From Enterococcus sulfureus ATCC 49903 (GTDB lineage Bacteria; Bacillota; Bacilli; Lactobacillales; Enterococcaceae), in assembly GCF_000407605.1 (NCBI RefSeq), contig NZ_ASWO01000001.1, forward strand, positions 62,001-126,000: DNA of 64,000 bases, read 5' to 3'. Positions 37,259-46,234 of the stretch are shown here, piece after piece. Numbering within the stretch: the first letter of the stretch is position 1; each line of letters opens with the position of its first letter. Under the pieces are notes generated by a model. It did not search any database. It saw only the letters and a list, made by a program, of their open reading frames with translations, and was not told the DNA's origin. A program made the position numbers and the translations under genes.

Positions 37259-38170
37259 TTATAACAAACCAATTACGTGGCCGACAACACCGACTACGAA
37301 TAAACCTAAAATGATCACGATTGGAGAAACTTTTTTCTTCAATAACCACATACAACCTAAAGTTAACAATAAAGCGGCAAGTCCTGGAATCAATTGATCC
37401 AAGTTATCTTGTAACGTTGTCACTTTTGTTGCATCTAATGCGCGACCTGAAGCAACTTGACCAAATGCATCTTTTAGTCCTTGGCCTGACAATGGGATTT
37501 TATCCCAATCTACATATGCACCATCATCTAATTTTACACGTGAAATCACTGGTGTAAATTTGATGGATACCCAACGTTGAACTAACGATCCTAATACGAA
37601 CATTCCGAGGATCGAAGCACCTTTTGTTACTTTTTGCAGTAATCCACCTGATAAATCTTCTGTGATTTTTGATCCTGCTTTGTAACCAAATTCTTGTGTA
37701 TAAACCATAAATGCCCAACGAATAATATTCCATAAAACAAAGAATAAAATCGGACCTAAGATATTTCCAGTTAAAGCTAATGAAGCCCCTAATGCACCTA
37801 GCATTGGACGAACAGTAAACCAGAATACTGGATCACCAACACCAGCTAAAGGACCCATCATCCCAACTTTTACCCCTTGGATGGCTACATCATCAACTGG
37901 TGCGCCGTTTGCGCGATCTTCTTCTAAGGCTAACGTTACCCCTAAAATTGGTGAAGCGATATATGGATGTGTATTAAAGAATTCCAAGTGACGTTTTAAT
38001 GCTGCCGCACGATCTTCTTTTGTTTTATATAATTTTTTGATTGCCGGGATCATTGCAAATGCCCAACCACCATTTTGCATACGTTCATAGTTCCAAGAAC
38101 CTTGAATAAATGTTGAACGCCATGCTACGGACATCCGGTCTTTTTTGGTTAATTCAATTCTATCTGCCAT
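37259..38170 (-). CDS. manN: PTS mannose-family EIID component
   Basis: Membrane subunit of the mannose/glucose phosphotransferase, 303 residues. The N-terminal cytoplasmic part has LTKKDRMSVAWRSTFIQGSW and YERMQNGGWAFAMIPAIKKLY; then GVKVGMMGPLAGVGDPVFWFTVRP, the EIID signature; hydrophobic C-terminal helix (SPIVIILGLFVVGVVGHVIGLL). Together with EIIC it forms the channel; in lactic acid bacteria this pair is also the receptor for class IIa bacteriocins. It is 24 nt downstream of the EIIC gene with an AGGAGG site. Confidence 0.96.
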   Translation of the reverse strand: MADRIELTKKDRMSVAWRSTFIQGSWNYERMQNGGWAFAMIPAIKKLYKTKEDRAAALKRHLEFFNTHPYIASPILGVTLALEEDRANGAPVDDVAIQGVKVGMMGPLAGVGDPVFWFTVRPMLGALGASLALTGNILGPILFFVLWNIIRWAFMVYTQEFGYKAGSKITEDLSGGLLQKVTKGASILGMFVLGSLVQRWVSIKFTPVISRVKLDDGAYVDWDKIPLSGQGLKDAFGQVASGRALDATKVTTLQDNLDQLIPGLAALLLTLGCMWLLKKKVSPIVIILGLFVVGVVGHVIGLL

Positions 38171-38194
38171 GTTGTTTTTTCCTCCTTCTTTCGC

Positions 38195-38995
38195 TTAGTA
38201 GTCGTTTAAAATATCGCCTAATGGATCACCAGTGTTTCCACCGCCGCCTTTAGAAGATCCACCCATATCAGAAAGGTTCAAGTAGATCAATGCAATTGCG
38301 ATAGCTAACGCACCAATAGCGATTAAAGTTAATTGTGAAATCGCCGCAATAACAAAACCGATAATGAAGAATGGCCAAACTTCTCTTGTTGCCATCATGT
38401 TGATTACTAACGCGTAACCTACCGCAACAACCATTCCCCCACCAATTGCCATACCATCTGTTAACCATGCTGGCATTGATTCTAAGAAATTACGCACAAC
38501 ATCTGCTGGAATAAATAATAGTGCTGCTGCTGGAATCGCAATACGAATCCCTTGTAAACATACGGCTACAATATGCCAAAATTCGATTTTACGGTAGTCT
38601 CCTTGTTCTGCTGCAGCATCCATAAAGTGAATGATCGGCACGGCGATCGTACGAACTAACATTGTCAAGAATAAACCAGCTACAGCTAATGGAATCGCTA
38701 CTGCAATCGCTGAGTCTACCCCTTTAACTCCTTGACCACCTAAAACTAAAATAATTGCTGATGCTACTGAAGCAAGTGCTGCATCGGGAGCTACTGCAGC
38801 CCCAATGTTCGCCCAACCTAGTGCGATCATTTGAAGTGAACCACCTAAAACGATTCCGGCTCCAAGATTTCCTGTTACTAATCCAATCAACGTACAAGCA
38901 ACTAATGGTTGGTGAAATTGGAATTCATCCAAAATCCCTCCCATCCCCGCTAAAAACGCAACGACGATGACTAAAATCATAGATATAATCGACAT
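38195..38995 (-). CDS. manM: PTS mannose-family EIIC component
   Basis: The sugar-translocating membrane subunit, 266 residues with about eight hydrophobic helices. Typical blocks: GMGGILDEFQFHQPLVACTL, GLVTGNLGAGIVLGGSLQMI, GWANIGAAVAPDAALASVAS. The C-terminus has a glycine-rich stretch SDMGGSSKGGGGNTGDPLGD, seen in EIIC of this subfamily. AAGGAGG upstream. It is encoded between EIIAB and EIID. Confidence 0.96.
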   Translation of the reverse strand: MSIISMILVIVVAFLAGMGGILDEFQFHQPLVACTLIGLVTGNLGAGIVLGGSLQMIALGWANIGAAVAPDAALASVASAIILVLGGQGVKGVDSAIAVAIPLAVAGLFLTMLVRTIAVPIIHFMDAAAEQGDYRKIEFWHIVAVCLQGIRIAIPAAALLFIPADVVRNFLESMPAWLTDGMAIGGGMVVAVGYALVINMMATREVWPFFIIGFVIAAISQLTLIAIGALAIAIALIYLNLSDMGGSSKGGGGNTGDPLGDILNDY

Positions 38996-39020
38996 ATCTT
39001 AATCCTCCTTATATTTGACG

Positions 39021-40004
39021 TTAAGCTTTACCTAACTCTTGTTTTGCTTTTTTCAATAAGTCATTCATATTGCTCTTCGAATCATTCGGTACTTTACGAA
39101 CGTCAAATTTAACGCCCATTTTCTCTAATTTTTCAAACGTTTCAACATCTTCAGTTCCCATTGAAAGTACTTTATTTACAACCACTTTACCTGTAGAATG
39201 TGCCATTGAGCCTACGTTGACTTCTTTAATGTCTACGCCACCTTCAACAGCTTTTAATAAATCTTCAGGATTTTCAAAAAGTAATAATGCTTTTGTTCCA
39301 CCAAAACGAGGATCTTTTGCCACTTCGATCATTTTTTTGATCGGTACGACATTTGCTTTTACTCCTGGAGGAGCGGCTTGTTCGATCAATTTTTTACGTA
39401 GATCATCTTTTGCTACGGCATCAGAGACAACGATAATACGTGTTGGCAAAGTTGCTTTAGTCCATGCTGTAGCTACTTGACCATGCAGTAAGCGAGTATC
39501 GATACGTGCAAGAACATACTTGATCTTACCGTCGCCAACGACTGTTCCTGGCGCCATTGCCCCTTGAGGAGCTTCTGCTTGAACAGGTGCGGCAACTTCT
39601 GGTTCTAATTCTTCCGGTTTTACCTTCACACCATCTTTAGCTGTGTTGATGATCGCTTTTGCAATATCTTGTGCAGATTCCATTGAAAAACGAGAAGCAT
39701 AGGCTTCAATCACCATTGGCAAATTCATTCCGGCAACGATCGCCCAGTTTTCTTTATGCGCTTCAAACAAACTATTGGCTTGGTTGAAAGGTGTTCCTCC
39801 CCATAAATCAACTAAAAATAAGATTTCATCTTGGCTATCAAATGACGCAATCGCTGCTTCCATTTTTGCCTTGATATCATCTGGTCCTTCACTAGGTTCT
39901 AATACACACGCGGCAACATTTTGCTGTTCTCCAAAAATCATCGCACCTGATTGTAAAATCCCTTTAGCGAAATCACCATGGCTGGCTAAAATTATTCCGA
40001 CCAT
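39021..40004 (-). CDS. manL: PTS mannose-family EIIAB component
   Basis: A 327-residue cytoplasmic fusion. The EIIA domain (1-~135) begins MVGIILASHGDFAKGIL with the phosphorylatable His9. An Ala/Glu/Pro-rich linker (LEPEVAAPVQAEAPQGAM) leads to the EIIB domain (~160-327), whose LARIDTRLLHGQVATAW carries the second phospho-His. Phosphate goes HPr to EIIA to EIIB to sugar. Its likely role is glucose/mannose import, as for the enterococcal mpt system. AGGAGGG supports the start. Confidence 0.96.
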   Translation of the reverse strand: MVGIILASHGDFAKGILQSGAMIFGEQQNVAACVLEPSEGPDDIKAKMEAAIASFDSQDEILFLVDLWGGTPFNQANSLFEAHKENWAIVAGMNLPMVIEAYASRFSMESAQDIAKAIINTAKDGVKVKPEELEPEVAAPVQAEAPQGAMAPGTVVGDGKIKYVLARIDTRLLHGQVATAWTKATLPTRIIVVSDAVAKDDLRKKLIEQAAPPGVKANVVPIKKMIEVAKDPRFGGTKALLLFENPEDLLKAVEGGVDIKEVNVGSMAHSTGKVVVNKVLSMGTEDVETFEKLEKMGVKFDVRKVPNDSKSNMNDLLKKAKQELGKA

Positions 40005-40037
40005 TCTTTTCCCTCCTATACTTTTTTGACATTTGTG

Positions 40038-40526
40038 TCATTTTTTCTCCTTCTCTAATAAATCGATCAAGGATAATTTACGATCTGTCGGAACTTTTCG
40101 CAACTCCAACTCGATCCCTCGAGAATGAAGATCATAAAAGGCTTGCCGATCCTTTTCGTCAATAGAAACATAATTTGTAAGCATATGCTTGCCAACTTGA
40201 AAGCGCATGCCACCGATATTCACACTTGATAAGGATAATCCTCCTTGAACAACGCGAACCACATCTTGCGGATTCGTAAACAATAAAAGAATAGCTTGTT
40301 CAGAAAATAAAGAATAATCACGAATCTGCAGCATTTTTTCAATGGTTACCACGTTTGCACGAATGCCTGGTGGGGCAGCTTCTTTCAATAAAACAGTTCG
40401 AAATGGATCTTTCGCCACTTCGTCGCTCACAACGATTATTCGATTGATATTGGTCATTTTTGTCCAAGCAGTTGCAACTTGTCCATGGATCAATCGATCA
40501 TCAATCCTTGCTAAGCGAATTACCAT
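40038..40526 (-). CDS. mptB: Stand-alone PTS mannose-family EIIB component (first gene of the mpt operon)
   Basis: A 162-residue EIIB with the active His14 in LARIDDRLIHGQVATAWTK, followed by RIIVVSDEVAKDPFRTVLLKEAAPPGI and IGGMRFQVGKHML. It duplicates the EIIB half of the next gene. In enterococci and Listeria an extra EIIB gene leads the sigma-54-controlled mpt operon, and is thought to talk to the activator, probably by phosphorylation. It is 33 nt upstream of the EIIAB gene and the first gene after the -24/-12 promoter. Confidence 0.92.
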   Translation of the reverse strand: MVIRLARIDDRLIHGQVATAWTKMTNINRIIVVSDEVAKDPFRTVLLKEAAPPGIRANVVTIEKMLQIRDYSLFSEQAILLLFTNPQDVVRVVQGGLSLSSVNIGGMRFQVGKHMLTNYVSIDEKDRQAFYDLHSRGIELELRKVPTDRKLSLIDLLEKEKK

Positions 40527-40590
40527 CTGAGTTCTCCTTATGCTTACATTTTTGTTATCTATTGATAAATTGGCCTTTCAATTCTATTAG

Positions 40591-40607
40591 TAGCAAGAAG
40601 CGTGCCA
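40591..40607 (-). promoter_or_regulatory. Sigma-54 (-24/-12) promoter of the mannose PTS operon
   Basis: On minus, TGGCACGCTTCTTGCTA matches TGGCAC-N5-TTGCW completely. It lies about 65 bp upstream of the EIIB ATG and the LevR-type activator gene is next to it. Transcription should need RpoN (not in this window) and the activator bound upstream. Confidence 0.95.
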
Positions 40608-40644
40608 ACTTTTATATACACTAAAAAAAGAGTGAATTACAAGC

Positions 40645-40693
40645 TAAAAAAACACTAAAACGATACACTTTTATTAGTGTATCGTTTTAGTGT
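40645..40693 (-). terminator. mptR terminator: perfect 18-bp inverted repeat, possible activator UAS
   Basis: Arms 40652-40669 and 40676-40693 are perfectly complementary with a 6-nt loop; read on minus the hairpin is followed by seven T, so it terminates mptR, whose stop is at 40727. Each arm also contains two AGTGTA-type elements, and a further TTTTTAGTGTATA lies at about 40613-40627, close to the sigma-54 promoter. The array is at the distance expected for an enhancer. Confidence 0.8.
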
Positions 40694-40726
40694 ATACAAA
40701 TACAGTATGATTTTCATCACAGTGTA

Positions 40727-43537
40727 TTATTGTGTATCGATTTTTAAACGGATCATCTCCGTCAAATAATATTCTTCCGTCTCCGCAATATCTAAGCCAA
40801 ATGGTGTGACTAATTTTGTCAATTCTCGATGTAAAAAGGAATACGCTGGAAAGTGATGAAGACTGATTAGTTGCTCACTTGTCGCAGTTAACGGGCGTTT
40901 TAGTAAAGCACGCTCCACCATTCCACTACAATGCGTCACGATATTTGTACGAAAGGCATACGTCTCATCTTCAATCGAAAATACATCAAGCAATTGATCT
41001 GCAAATAGCCAAAGCGGATCGATGAGCTTTTCCGGATTGAAAAAGGTCAACCCATCTGCCATAAAACGTAAACAAGCTTGTTTTGCATGTTCCAAATCAA
41101 GTTGACCTTCTTCTTCTAGTAATTGCTCTTCAAAATCAGATTCCATCAATAAATAATCAATCAATTCATCCGTATCTGCATTGATAAAACGTTCCAATGA
41201 AATAAATGGTGCTTCGATTTTTGGATCTACAACTCCTGTCGATGCAATGATCTCATATTGCTCAACAAGATCAGCCAATCTTGTGTTGAGTTCCAATACA
41301 GAAAGTGTCAATACTTTTAAATCTTCGATATGTTGCTGTCCTAATGAAGTTTCAATGATTTTTTTCACTTGTTGAGCTGTCCCTTCACCAGAAGCACAAA
41401 TCGCTAAGATGACTCGATCTTTTTTCGTAGTCGTTGCTTTTTCTTGTACATGACCATATCCGCGAAATGTTCGTAATGCATCGTAAATACTATCTAGATC
41501 ACTGCCGATTACAGAAGCTTTACGAGCAGCTTCTAAAACATTTGGCGTTGTAACCATGTCGAGTGTCCGTACTTTAATCCCTGTATCCCGCTGAATTTGT
41601 TCTTGGAATGTCGCCAATGATCCCATATCTACCATCAGAAGAACCCCGCTATAATCATGCACACGTTTCACCGATTCCACTACTTTTTCATAAGCTACTT
41701 TTGGTGACATATCTAGCGGCATATCTACCGCAGCGATTTGATCGACGCCTAGTAACGATTTGACGACATCGACCATACTACTTGCTGTACTTTCTCCATG
41801 AGCTGCTACAACTACACCAATTTTTCCTGTCATTGAGGCATTGCGCAACGAAATCAATAATACGGCAAGATAATCTTCTTCTGCTTGTGGGATCTCTACG
41901 TCAAAAAAGTCAGCGATCTGTTTACGAATTTCATGAGCAAGTTCTAATTCTTCTGGATAGCTATGCACCATTTCTCGAATATTATCATTTGAATAGCGAA
42001 TATCTCCTAACTGAATTTTTTTCATAAATGAACTGATATGCAAACTCATCGCATATAAAAAATTCTGTTCGATCGCTTCTCCAAATCGCGCATGAACGGT
42101 CTGATACAATTGATTGGTCAATTCAATAATTTTAGGATCTACAAACTCACTCAACTTATTCTCAGATTGAAATGAAAAGCCATGATTTTTATAAAATGAT
42201 TTTAAATGGACATTGATGTCGGTTGAAATAAAATGATGAATCGTTTCTTGATCCACCCCTTCAGCTTTCAATAAATCTGCTTTATCTCCAATAATATCAT
42301 ATAAATTGTAAGGCAAATCGTACGATCCTGTTTGGATGTCGATTAGTGCATCATCTGGTTGGATCACTAATTTAGAAGTCAAATATTGTGATAGAGAAGT
42401 TAAGTTTTGACGCTTACCTGCTAAATGCACTAAACCTGAACGAATCCCTTCTGGTACATCATCCATCGTAATTTCAATTTCATGATGATACATATGGTTT
42501 AAAAATCCTCTTGCACAAATCAATTGTACATTTGATTTTAACTGTCCAATATTTCCAAACGTCACCGCCCCAATCAGTGATTTGACGACGTCTTCAGTTA
42601 ACGAAATCGTCCGTTCAATCCGTTTAGCCTCTTGTGCGACCATGACCTTGACCAAATCGATTTTTTCGATCGCAGGTCGTTCATCAAATGAAGGTAGTTG
42701 GATCGTAATCGGAATACGTCTTAAAAACGTCCCTAGTAAAGTCGAGGAAGGATTTTCAGTTGTCGCTCCAATAATCCTTACACTGGCTTGACGATTTTTT
42801 CCACTTTCACCTAGTCGATTATAGCGCCCATGATCCATAAAATAAAAAATCATTTCTTGTCCTTCAGGTGGCAACCGATGGATCTCATCTAAAAAAAGCA
42901 TCCCATCATTAGCTTCTTCAATGATGCCTTCTTTATCTTTTTCTGCGCCAGTAAATGCTCCTTTCGCATACCCAAATAAATGACTCATTAAGAGTTCTGG
43001 ATTATGTGCATAGTCGGCGCAGTTAAATACAATCAACTCTTTATCCGCAGCAATCACTTCATTTTGACGCGCAAATTGAAACATAGCATGTGCGAAATGT
43101 GTCTTTCCAGATCCAGTCGGTCCTGTGATCAAACAATTCAGGCCTTTTGGTGGATATAAAATCGCAGCTTTTGCTTGTTCACCCGCATTTTTCATCGAGC
43201 CATTGATCCCAATGATCGTCTGAAATACATCTTGTGATTTCTCAAGCGTTAAGCGCGATTGCTCAACTGGTGTTTCTTTGTAACTAGGAACATATTTTTC
43301 AATTGGTGGCTGTTTACGTTCTGGTGTAACCCTTGTTACAGCTTCTAATAAAAAGTATGTAACTGGACGTCCGTCGCGTTTACTTAACTTTTCTTGACGA
43401 ACCCACTCATTTAATTCTTTACTCACATTTGAACGCTGCATGCCTAACGCTTCTGCGATTTCTTTTGTTGTAAATCCACTTTGTTTCGTTGCTCTTGATT
43501 GTAAGTAAGACCAAATCAAGTCTTTGCGTTTCGCCAA
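40727..43537 (-). CDS. mptR: Sigma-54-dependent LevR-type activator with PRD and PTS domains (MptR/ManR)
   Basis: A 936-residue modular activator. N-terminal winged helix (TTKEIAEALGMQRSNVSKEL, ~23-42), AAA+ domain with Walker A GPTGSGKTH (139-147), sigma-54 contact loop GAFTGA (193-198) and Walker B LFLDEIH (214-220), then PRD1 (~455-560), an EIIA-Man-like domain with its His in VVVAAHGEST (~575), an EIIB-Gat-like segment (AICASGEGTAQQV), and PRD2 near the C-terminus (NIVTHCSGMVERAL). Phosphorylation by HPr and by the EIIB of its target PTS should set its activity. The start is TTG at 43537 with GGGGGAGG 6-7 nt upstream. It is only 15 nt after the DUF1634 gene. Target: the adjacent -24/-12 promoter. 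Confidence 0.95.
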   Translation of the reverse strand: MAKRKDLIWSYLQSRATKQSGFTTKEIAEALGMQRSNVSKELNEWVRQEKLSKRDGRPVTYFLLEAVTRVTPERKQPPIEKYVPSYKETPVEQSRLTLEKSQDVFQTIIGINGSMKNAGEQAKAAILYPPKGLNCLITGPTGSGKTHFAHAMFQFARQNEVIAADKELIVFNCADYAHNPELLMSHLFGYAKGAFTGAEKDKEGIIEEANDGMLFLDEIHRLPPEGQEMIFYFMDHGRYNRLGESGKNRQASVRIIGATTENPSSTLLGTFLRRIPITIQLPSFDERPAIEKIDLVKVMVAQEAKRIERTISLTEDVVKSLIGAVTFGNIGQLKSNVQLICARGFLNHMYHHEIEITMDDVPEGIRSGLVHLAGKRQNLTSLSQYLTSKLVIQPDDALIDIQTGSYDLPYNLYDIIGDKADLLKAEGVDQETIHHFISTDINVHLKSFYKNHGFSFQSENKLSEFVDPKIIELTNQLYQTVHARFGEAIEQNFLYAMSLHISSFMKKIQLGDIRYSNDNIREMVHSYPEELELAHEIRKQIADFFDVEIPQAEEDYLAVLLISLRNASMTGKIGVVVAAHGESTASSMVDVVKSLLGVDQIAAVDMPLDMSPKVAYEKVVESVKRVHDYSGVLLMVDMGSLATFQEQIQRDTGIKVRTLDMVTTPNVLEAARKASVIGSDLDSIYDALRTFRGYGHVQEKATTTKKDRVILAICASGEGTAQQVKKIIETSLGQQHIEDLKVLTLSVLELNTRLADLVEQYEIIASTGVVDPKIEAPFISLERFINADTDELIDYLLMESDFEEQLLEEEGQLDLEHAKQACLRFMADGLTFFNPEKLIDPLWLFADQLLDVFSIEDETYAFRTNIVTHCSGMVERALLKRPLTATSEQLISLHHFPAYSFLHRELTKLVTPFGLDIAETEEYYLTEMIRLKIDTQ

Positions 43538-43552
43538 ATAAACCCTCCCCCT

Positions 43553-43915
43553 TTATCCTTCTATCCCAAATACCATACTGATGATTAGAATCAAGAATAC
43601 TAAAATCGTAATACCTGTATAAATAAGATCACGTTGTTTGACAAATAAAAAAATCGAAACCAGTACGCGCAACACAGGCGTCAGAATTAATAAAAACAAT
43701 CCTACTAATAAATAGGTATCTGGAATCAAATGTGTCAGCCCATAGATCGTTTTTGACCATGAAAATAAATCAGTCGCTACAAACACTTGATTTGTATCTT
43801 GTAACGTCAAGAACAGTCCGATAACTAAAAAACCAGCGGACACATAAGTTCCTGTAGCTAAAATACGGCCAATCAATACTTCGATTTGCTGAATCTCTTG
43901 TTCGTTTGACTTCAT
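43553..43915 (-). CDS. DUF1634 family membrane protein
   Basis: A 120-residue protein with three hydrophobic helices (about 20-38, 65-85, 95-118), of the DUF1634 family that is commonly encoded beside TauE/SafE permeases. No catalytic residue pattern is visible. Its start overlaps the stop of the TauE/SafE gene by one base, implying a complex or coordinated function. The Glu/Gln-rich N-terminus is cytoplasmic by charge. Confidence 0.85.
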   Translation of the reverse strand: MKSNEQEIQQIEVLIGRILATGTYVSAGFLVIGLFLTLQDTNQVFVATDLFSWSKTIYGLTHLIPDTYLLVGLFLLILTPVLRVLVSIFLFVKQRDLIYTGITILVFLILIISMVFGIEG

Positions 43916-44751
43916 TATATACCTCCAAATCCTTTGATCACCATTTGAATACCCAAATAAAGTAAAATTGGAACAAAGATAAAGCGAATCGTCTTGGTTT
44001 TTAATTTTTGCATGATCCGCGTACCAATCGTAGATCCGATCAACACACCAATAGCTAAAGGCGCCGCAATAGTTGGCTGAATCGATCCATTGAAAAAATA
44101 AATCGTCGCACTTGCAGCAGCCGTAACCCCCATCATAAGATTGCTCGTCGCGCTAGATGGTTTTAACGGCATTTTCATGATCGTATCCATGGCCAATACT
44201 TTGAACGCACCGCTTCCGATTCCTAAAAGACCACTTGCGATCCCAGCGCCAAACATCATTGAAAATCCTCCCGTTAGATTGGTCAATTGATAAGAAATCG
44301 TCTTTTTTTCTTGTTTATCGTAATAAGAACCATTTAATTGCAACCGAGTAACGAGCGGAGATACTGGGCCTTGATAACGTACCTCTTTGCTACGACCGAT
44401 TAATTTTTTTACCATATTATAAGCAGAAAATAATAGCAGTGAACCAAAAAAAATATACAGTACGTCAGGAGCAAATATTCCCGTCAACAATGCTCCTACG
44501 ATTGCACCAAGAGTCGTGGCGATTTCTAAAAACATGGCGACACGTAGGTTCAATAAATCGTCTTTCAAATAGGCGATACTCGCACCAGAACTAGTTGCGA
44601 TTACAGAAATAACACTTGCACCGATTGCATACTTGATATCGATCCCTAGCGCTAAGGTCAAAAAAGGGGTGACGATAATTCCGCCACCTAGTCCTAAAAT
44701 TGCACCTAAAATTCCTGCAGCAATTCCACTTGCTAAAAATAATCCAATCAT
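43915..44751 (-). CDS. TauE/SafE family (sulfite exporter-like) permease
   Basis: A 278-residue integral membrane protein with about eight helices in two repeats: GIAAGILGAILGLGGGIIVTP at the N-terminus and GIASGLLGIGSGAFKVLAMDT in the second half are the repeated TauE/SafE signature. The family moves sulfite, sulfoacetate or related anions; substrate is unknown here. GGAGGAG 7 nt before 44751 and the ATGA overlap with the GNAT gene favour this start over 44781. It is translationally joined to GNAT upstream and DUF1634 downstream. Confidence 0.9.
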   Translation of the reverse strand: MIGLFLASGIAAGILGAILGLGGGIIVTPFLTLALGIDIKYAIGASVISVIATSSGASIAYLKDDLLNLRVAMFLEIATTLGAIVGALLTGIFAPDVLYIFFGSLLLFSAYNMVKKLIGRSKEVRYQGPVSPLVTRLQLNGSYYDKQEKKTISYQLTNLTGGFSMMFGAGIASGLLGIGSGAFKVLAMDTIMKMPLKPSSATSNLMMGVTAAASATIYFFNGSIQPTIAAPLAIGVLIGSTIGTRIMQKLKTKTIRFIFVPILLYLGIQMVIKGFGGI

Positions 44752-45290
44752 TTTGATTCTCCTCCAGATCCAAAGGGACAAAAATCAGCGGGCCTTTCAG
44801 ATGTGAGCAATTGCTTTTGCATCCATGTAATGTCCCACCATTGATCAAATTTATAGCCTACTTGTTGAAACTGTCCGACTACATGATATCCCATTTTTTC
44901 ATGAAACGAAATACTAGAACAATTAGCTGACGTAATGCAAGCGAGCACTTGGTGTACTTGTTGTGTGCGTAATGCGTGCTCAAGTTCTTCATACAGTGCA
45001 CGTCCGATTTTTTTTCCAATGGCTTCAGGCGCTAGATAGACACTGACTTCTGCACTCCAGTCATAAGCAGCTCGCGCTTTGTATGTGCTCGCATAGGCAT
45101 ATCCTACGACGCGGTCCTGTTCACAAGCAACGATATAAGGATAACGTGCTGTTATTTCGTGCACCCGTTTAGAAAATTCGCTTAGTGTTGGTATTTCATA
45201 TTCAAATGTTGTCGCAGTTTCGCGCACGTAATGACTATAGATCGCTAAGATCGCGGGTATATCTTGCTGCGTTACGACCCGAATATCCAT
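44748..45290 (-). CDS. GNAT family N-acetyltransferase (phosphinothricin-type)
   Basis: A 180-residue acetyltransferase of the YncA/Pat type: N-terminal DIRVVTQQDIPAILAIYSHYV and TTFEYEIPTLSEF, core GYAYASTYKARAAYDWSAEVSVYL, acetyl-CoA loop GKKIGRALYEELE, and ISFHEKMGYHVVGQFQQVGYKFDQWWD. Related proteins acetylate methionine sulfoximine, phosphinothricin or amino acid derivatives, but the native substrate here is not known. The ATG directly follows the diacylglycerol kinase stop. Confidence 0.88.
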   Translation of the reverse strand: MDIRVVTQQDIPAILAIYSHYVRETATTFEYEIPTLSEFSKRVHEITARYPYIVACEQDRVVGYAYASTYKARAAYDWSAEVSVYLAPEAIGKKIGRALYEELEHALRTQQVHQVLACITSANCSSISFHEKMGYHVVGQFQQVGYKFDQWWDITWMQKQLLTSERPADFCPFGSGGESK

Positions 45291-46202
45291 TTATTTTTCC
45301 ACCTTTTGATCTTCAGGGCCACAAAATACTTGTAAATGCTGTGGATAAATCTCTAATGTAACAGGTAGAGCTGGACCAGGATCTCCATCGACATTGGTCT
45401 CTAAGTGTGTCGCAGTTGTTAGTTCAATCGTTCCTTTTTTAAAGGTATGGTAGCCCACATTTTCACTTGATGTTTCAACCCCTTGATACAATTCAGGGAT
45501 ACTTTTGATTACATCTAGCATCGATTGATCTTTTAAATAAAGCAAATGAAATTGACCATCATCGACTTGCGCTTTCGGCAATAATTGCTCGAATCCACCA
45601 ATCGAATTGGTTAAGCCAATCAAAATCAAACTACTTGTCGTCTCGACTTCCGTTTGATCAAATTTTAATAAGAAATCATAAGATTCATTTTTAATCAATT
45701 GTTTTAATCCTGAAAAAATATAGGCGAATTTTCCTAGTTTCGTTTTTGATTCGGGATCGACATCATTGATCGATTCTGGAATCGTCCCGATCGCCACTAC
45801 ATCCATAAAGTAGCGGTCATTGATTTTTCCAATATCTAAAGGTTTGATTTGATCAAATGAAATACATTCAATAGCTTCTTTAGGATCTAAAGGTAGATTT
45901 AATGCTCGTCCTAGATCATTGACTGTTCCTAATGGAAAGAAACCAAATAATGGCCGGACTTCATGTTCAGCTAGTCCGTTGATCACTTCATCTACCGTGC
46001 CATCTCCACCCATTGCAAATACAGCATCGTAACCAATTCGGGCTGCTTCATCTGCAAAGCGAGTCGCATCATCTTCTTTTTCAGTATACTGAATGTCTAC
46101 TCGATCAAACATTGACCGTAATTTCTCTTCGGCTAACGCAGCATATTCTTTTGCTTGTTCTTGACCTGAACTAGGGTTGATAATTAATCGTACTCTTTTC
46201 AT
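45291..46202 (-). CDS. dagK: Diacylglycerol kinase family lipid kinase (DagK/YegS)
   Basis: A 303-residue soluble lipid kinase. The nucleotide motif is FAMGGDGTVDEVINGLAEH (~61-79), preceded by LIINPSSGQEQAKEY and followed by FPLGTVNDLGRALNLP; the C-terminal domain has VDGDPGPALPVTLEI. DagK recycles diacylglycerol from lipoteichoic acid synthesis back to phosphatidic acid. YegS-like kinases have the same motifs, so the precise lipid is an inference. It begins 32 nt after the GntR gene with AAAGGAAG upstream. Confidence 0.9.
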   Translation of the reverse strand: MKRVRLIINPSSGQEQAKEYAALAEEKLRSMFDRVDIQYTEKEDDATRFADEAARIGYDAVFAMGGDGTVDEVINGLAEHEVRPLFGFFPLGTVNDLGRALNLPLDPKEAIECISFDQIKPLDIGKINDRYFMDVVAIGTIPESINDVDPESKTKLGKFAYIFSGLKQLIKNESYDFLLKFDQTEVETTSSLILIGLTNSIGGFEQLLPKAQVDDGQFHLLYLKDQSMLDVIKSIPELYQGVETSSENVGYHTFKKGTIELTTATHLETNVDGDPGPALPVTLEIYPQHLQVFCGPEDQKVEK

Positions 46203-46234
46203 CTTATAAAACTTCCTTTCTTCGCATCTCTTTA

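Noticed and set aside
40027-40040. Small palindrome TGACA-TTTG-TGTCA at the EIIB stop
   Set aside because: Only five base pairs, followed by A rather than T on the coding strand; too short to call an operator or terminator.
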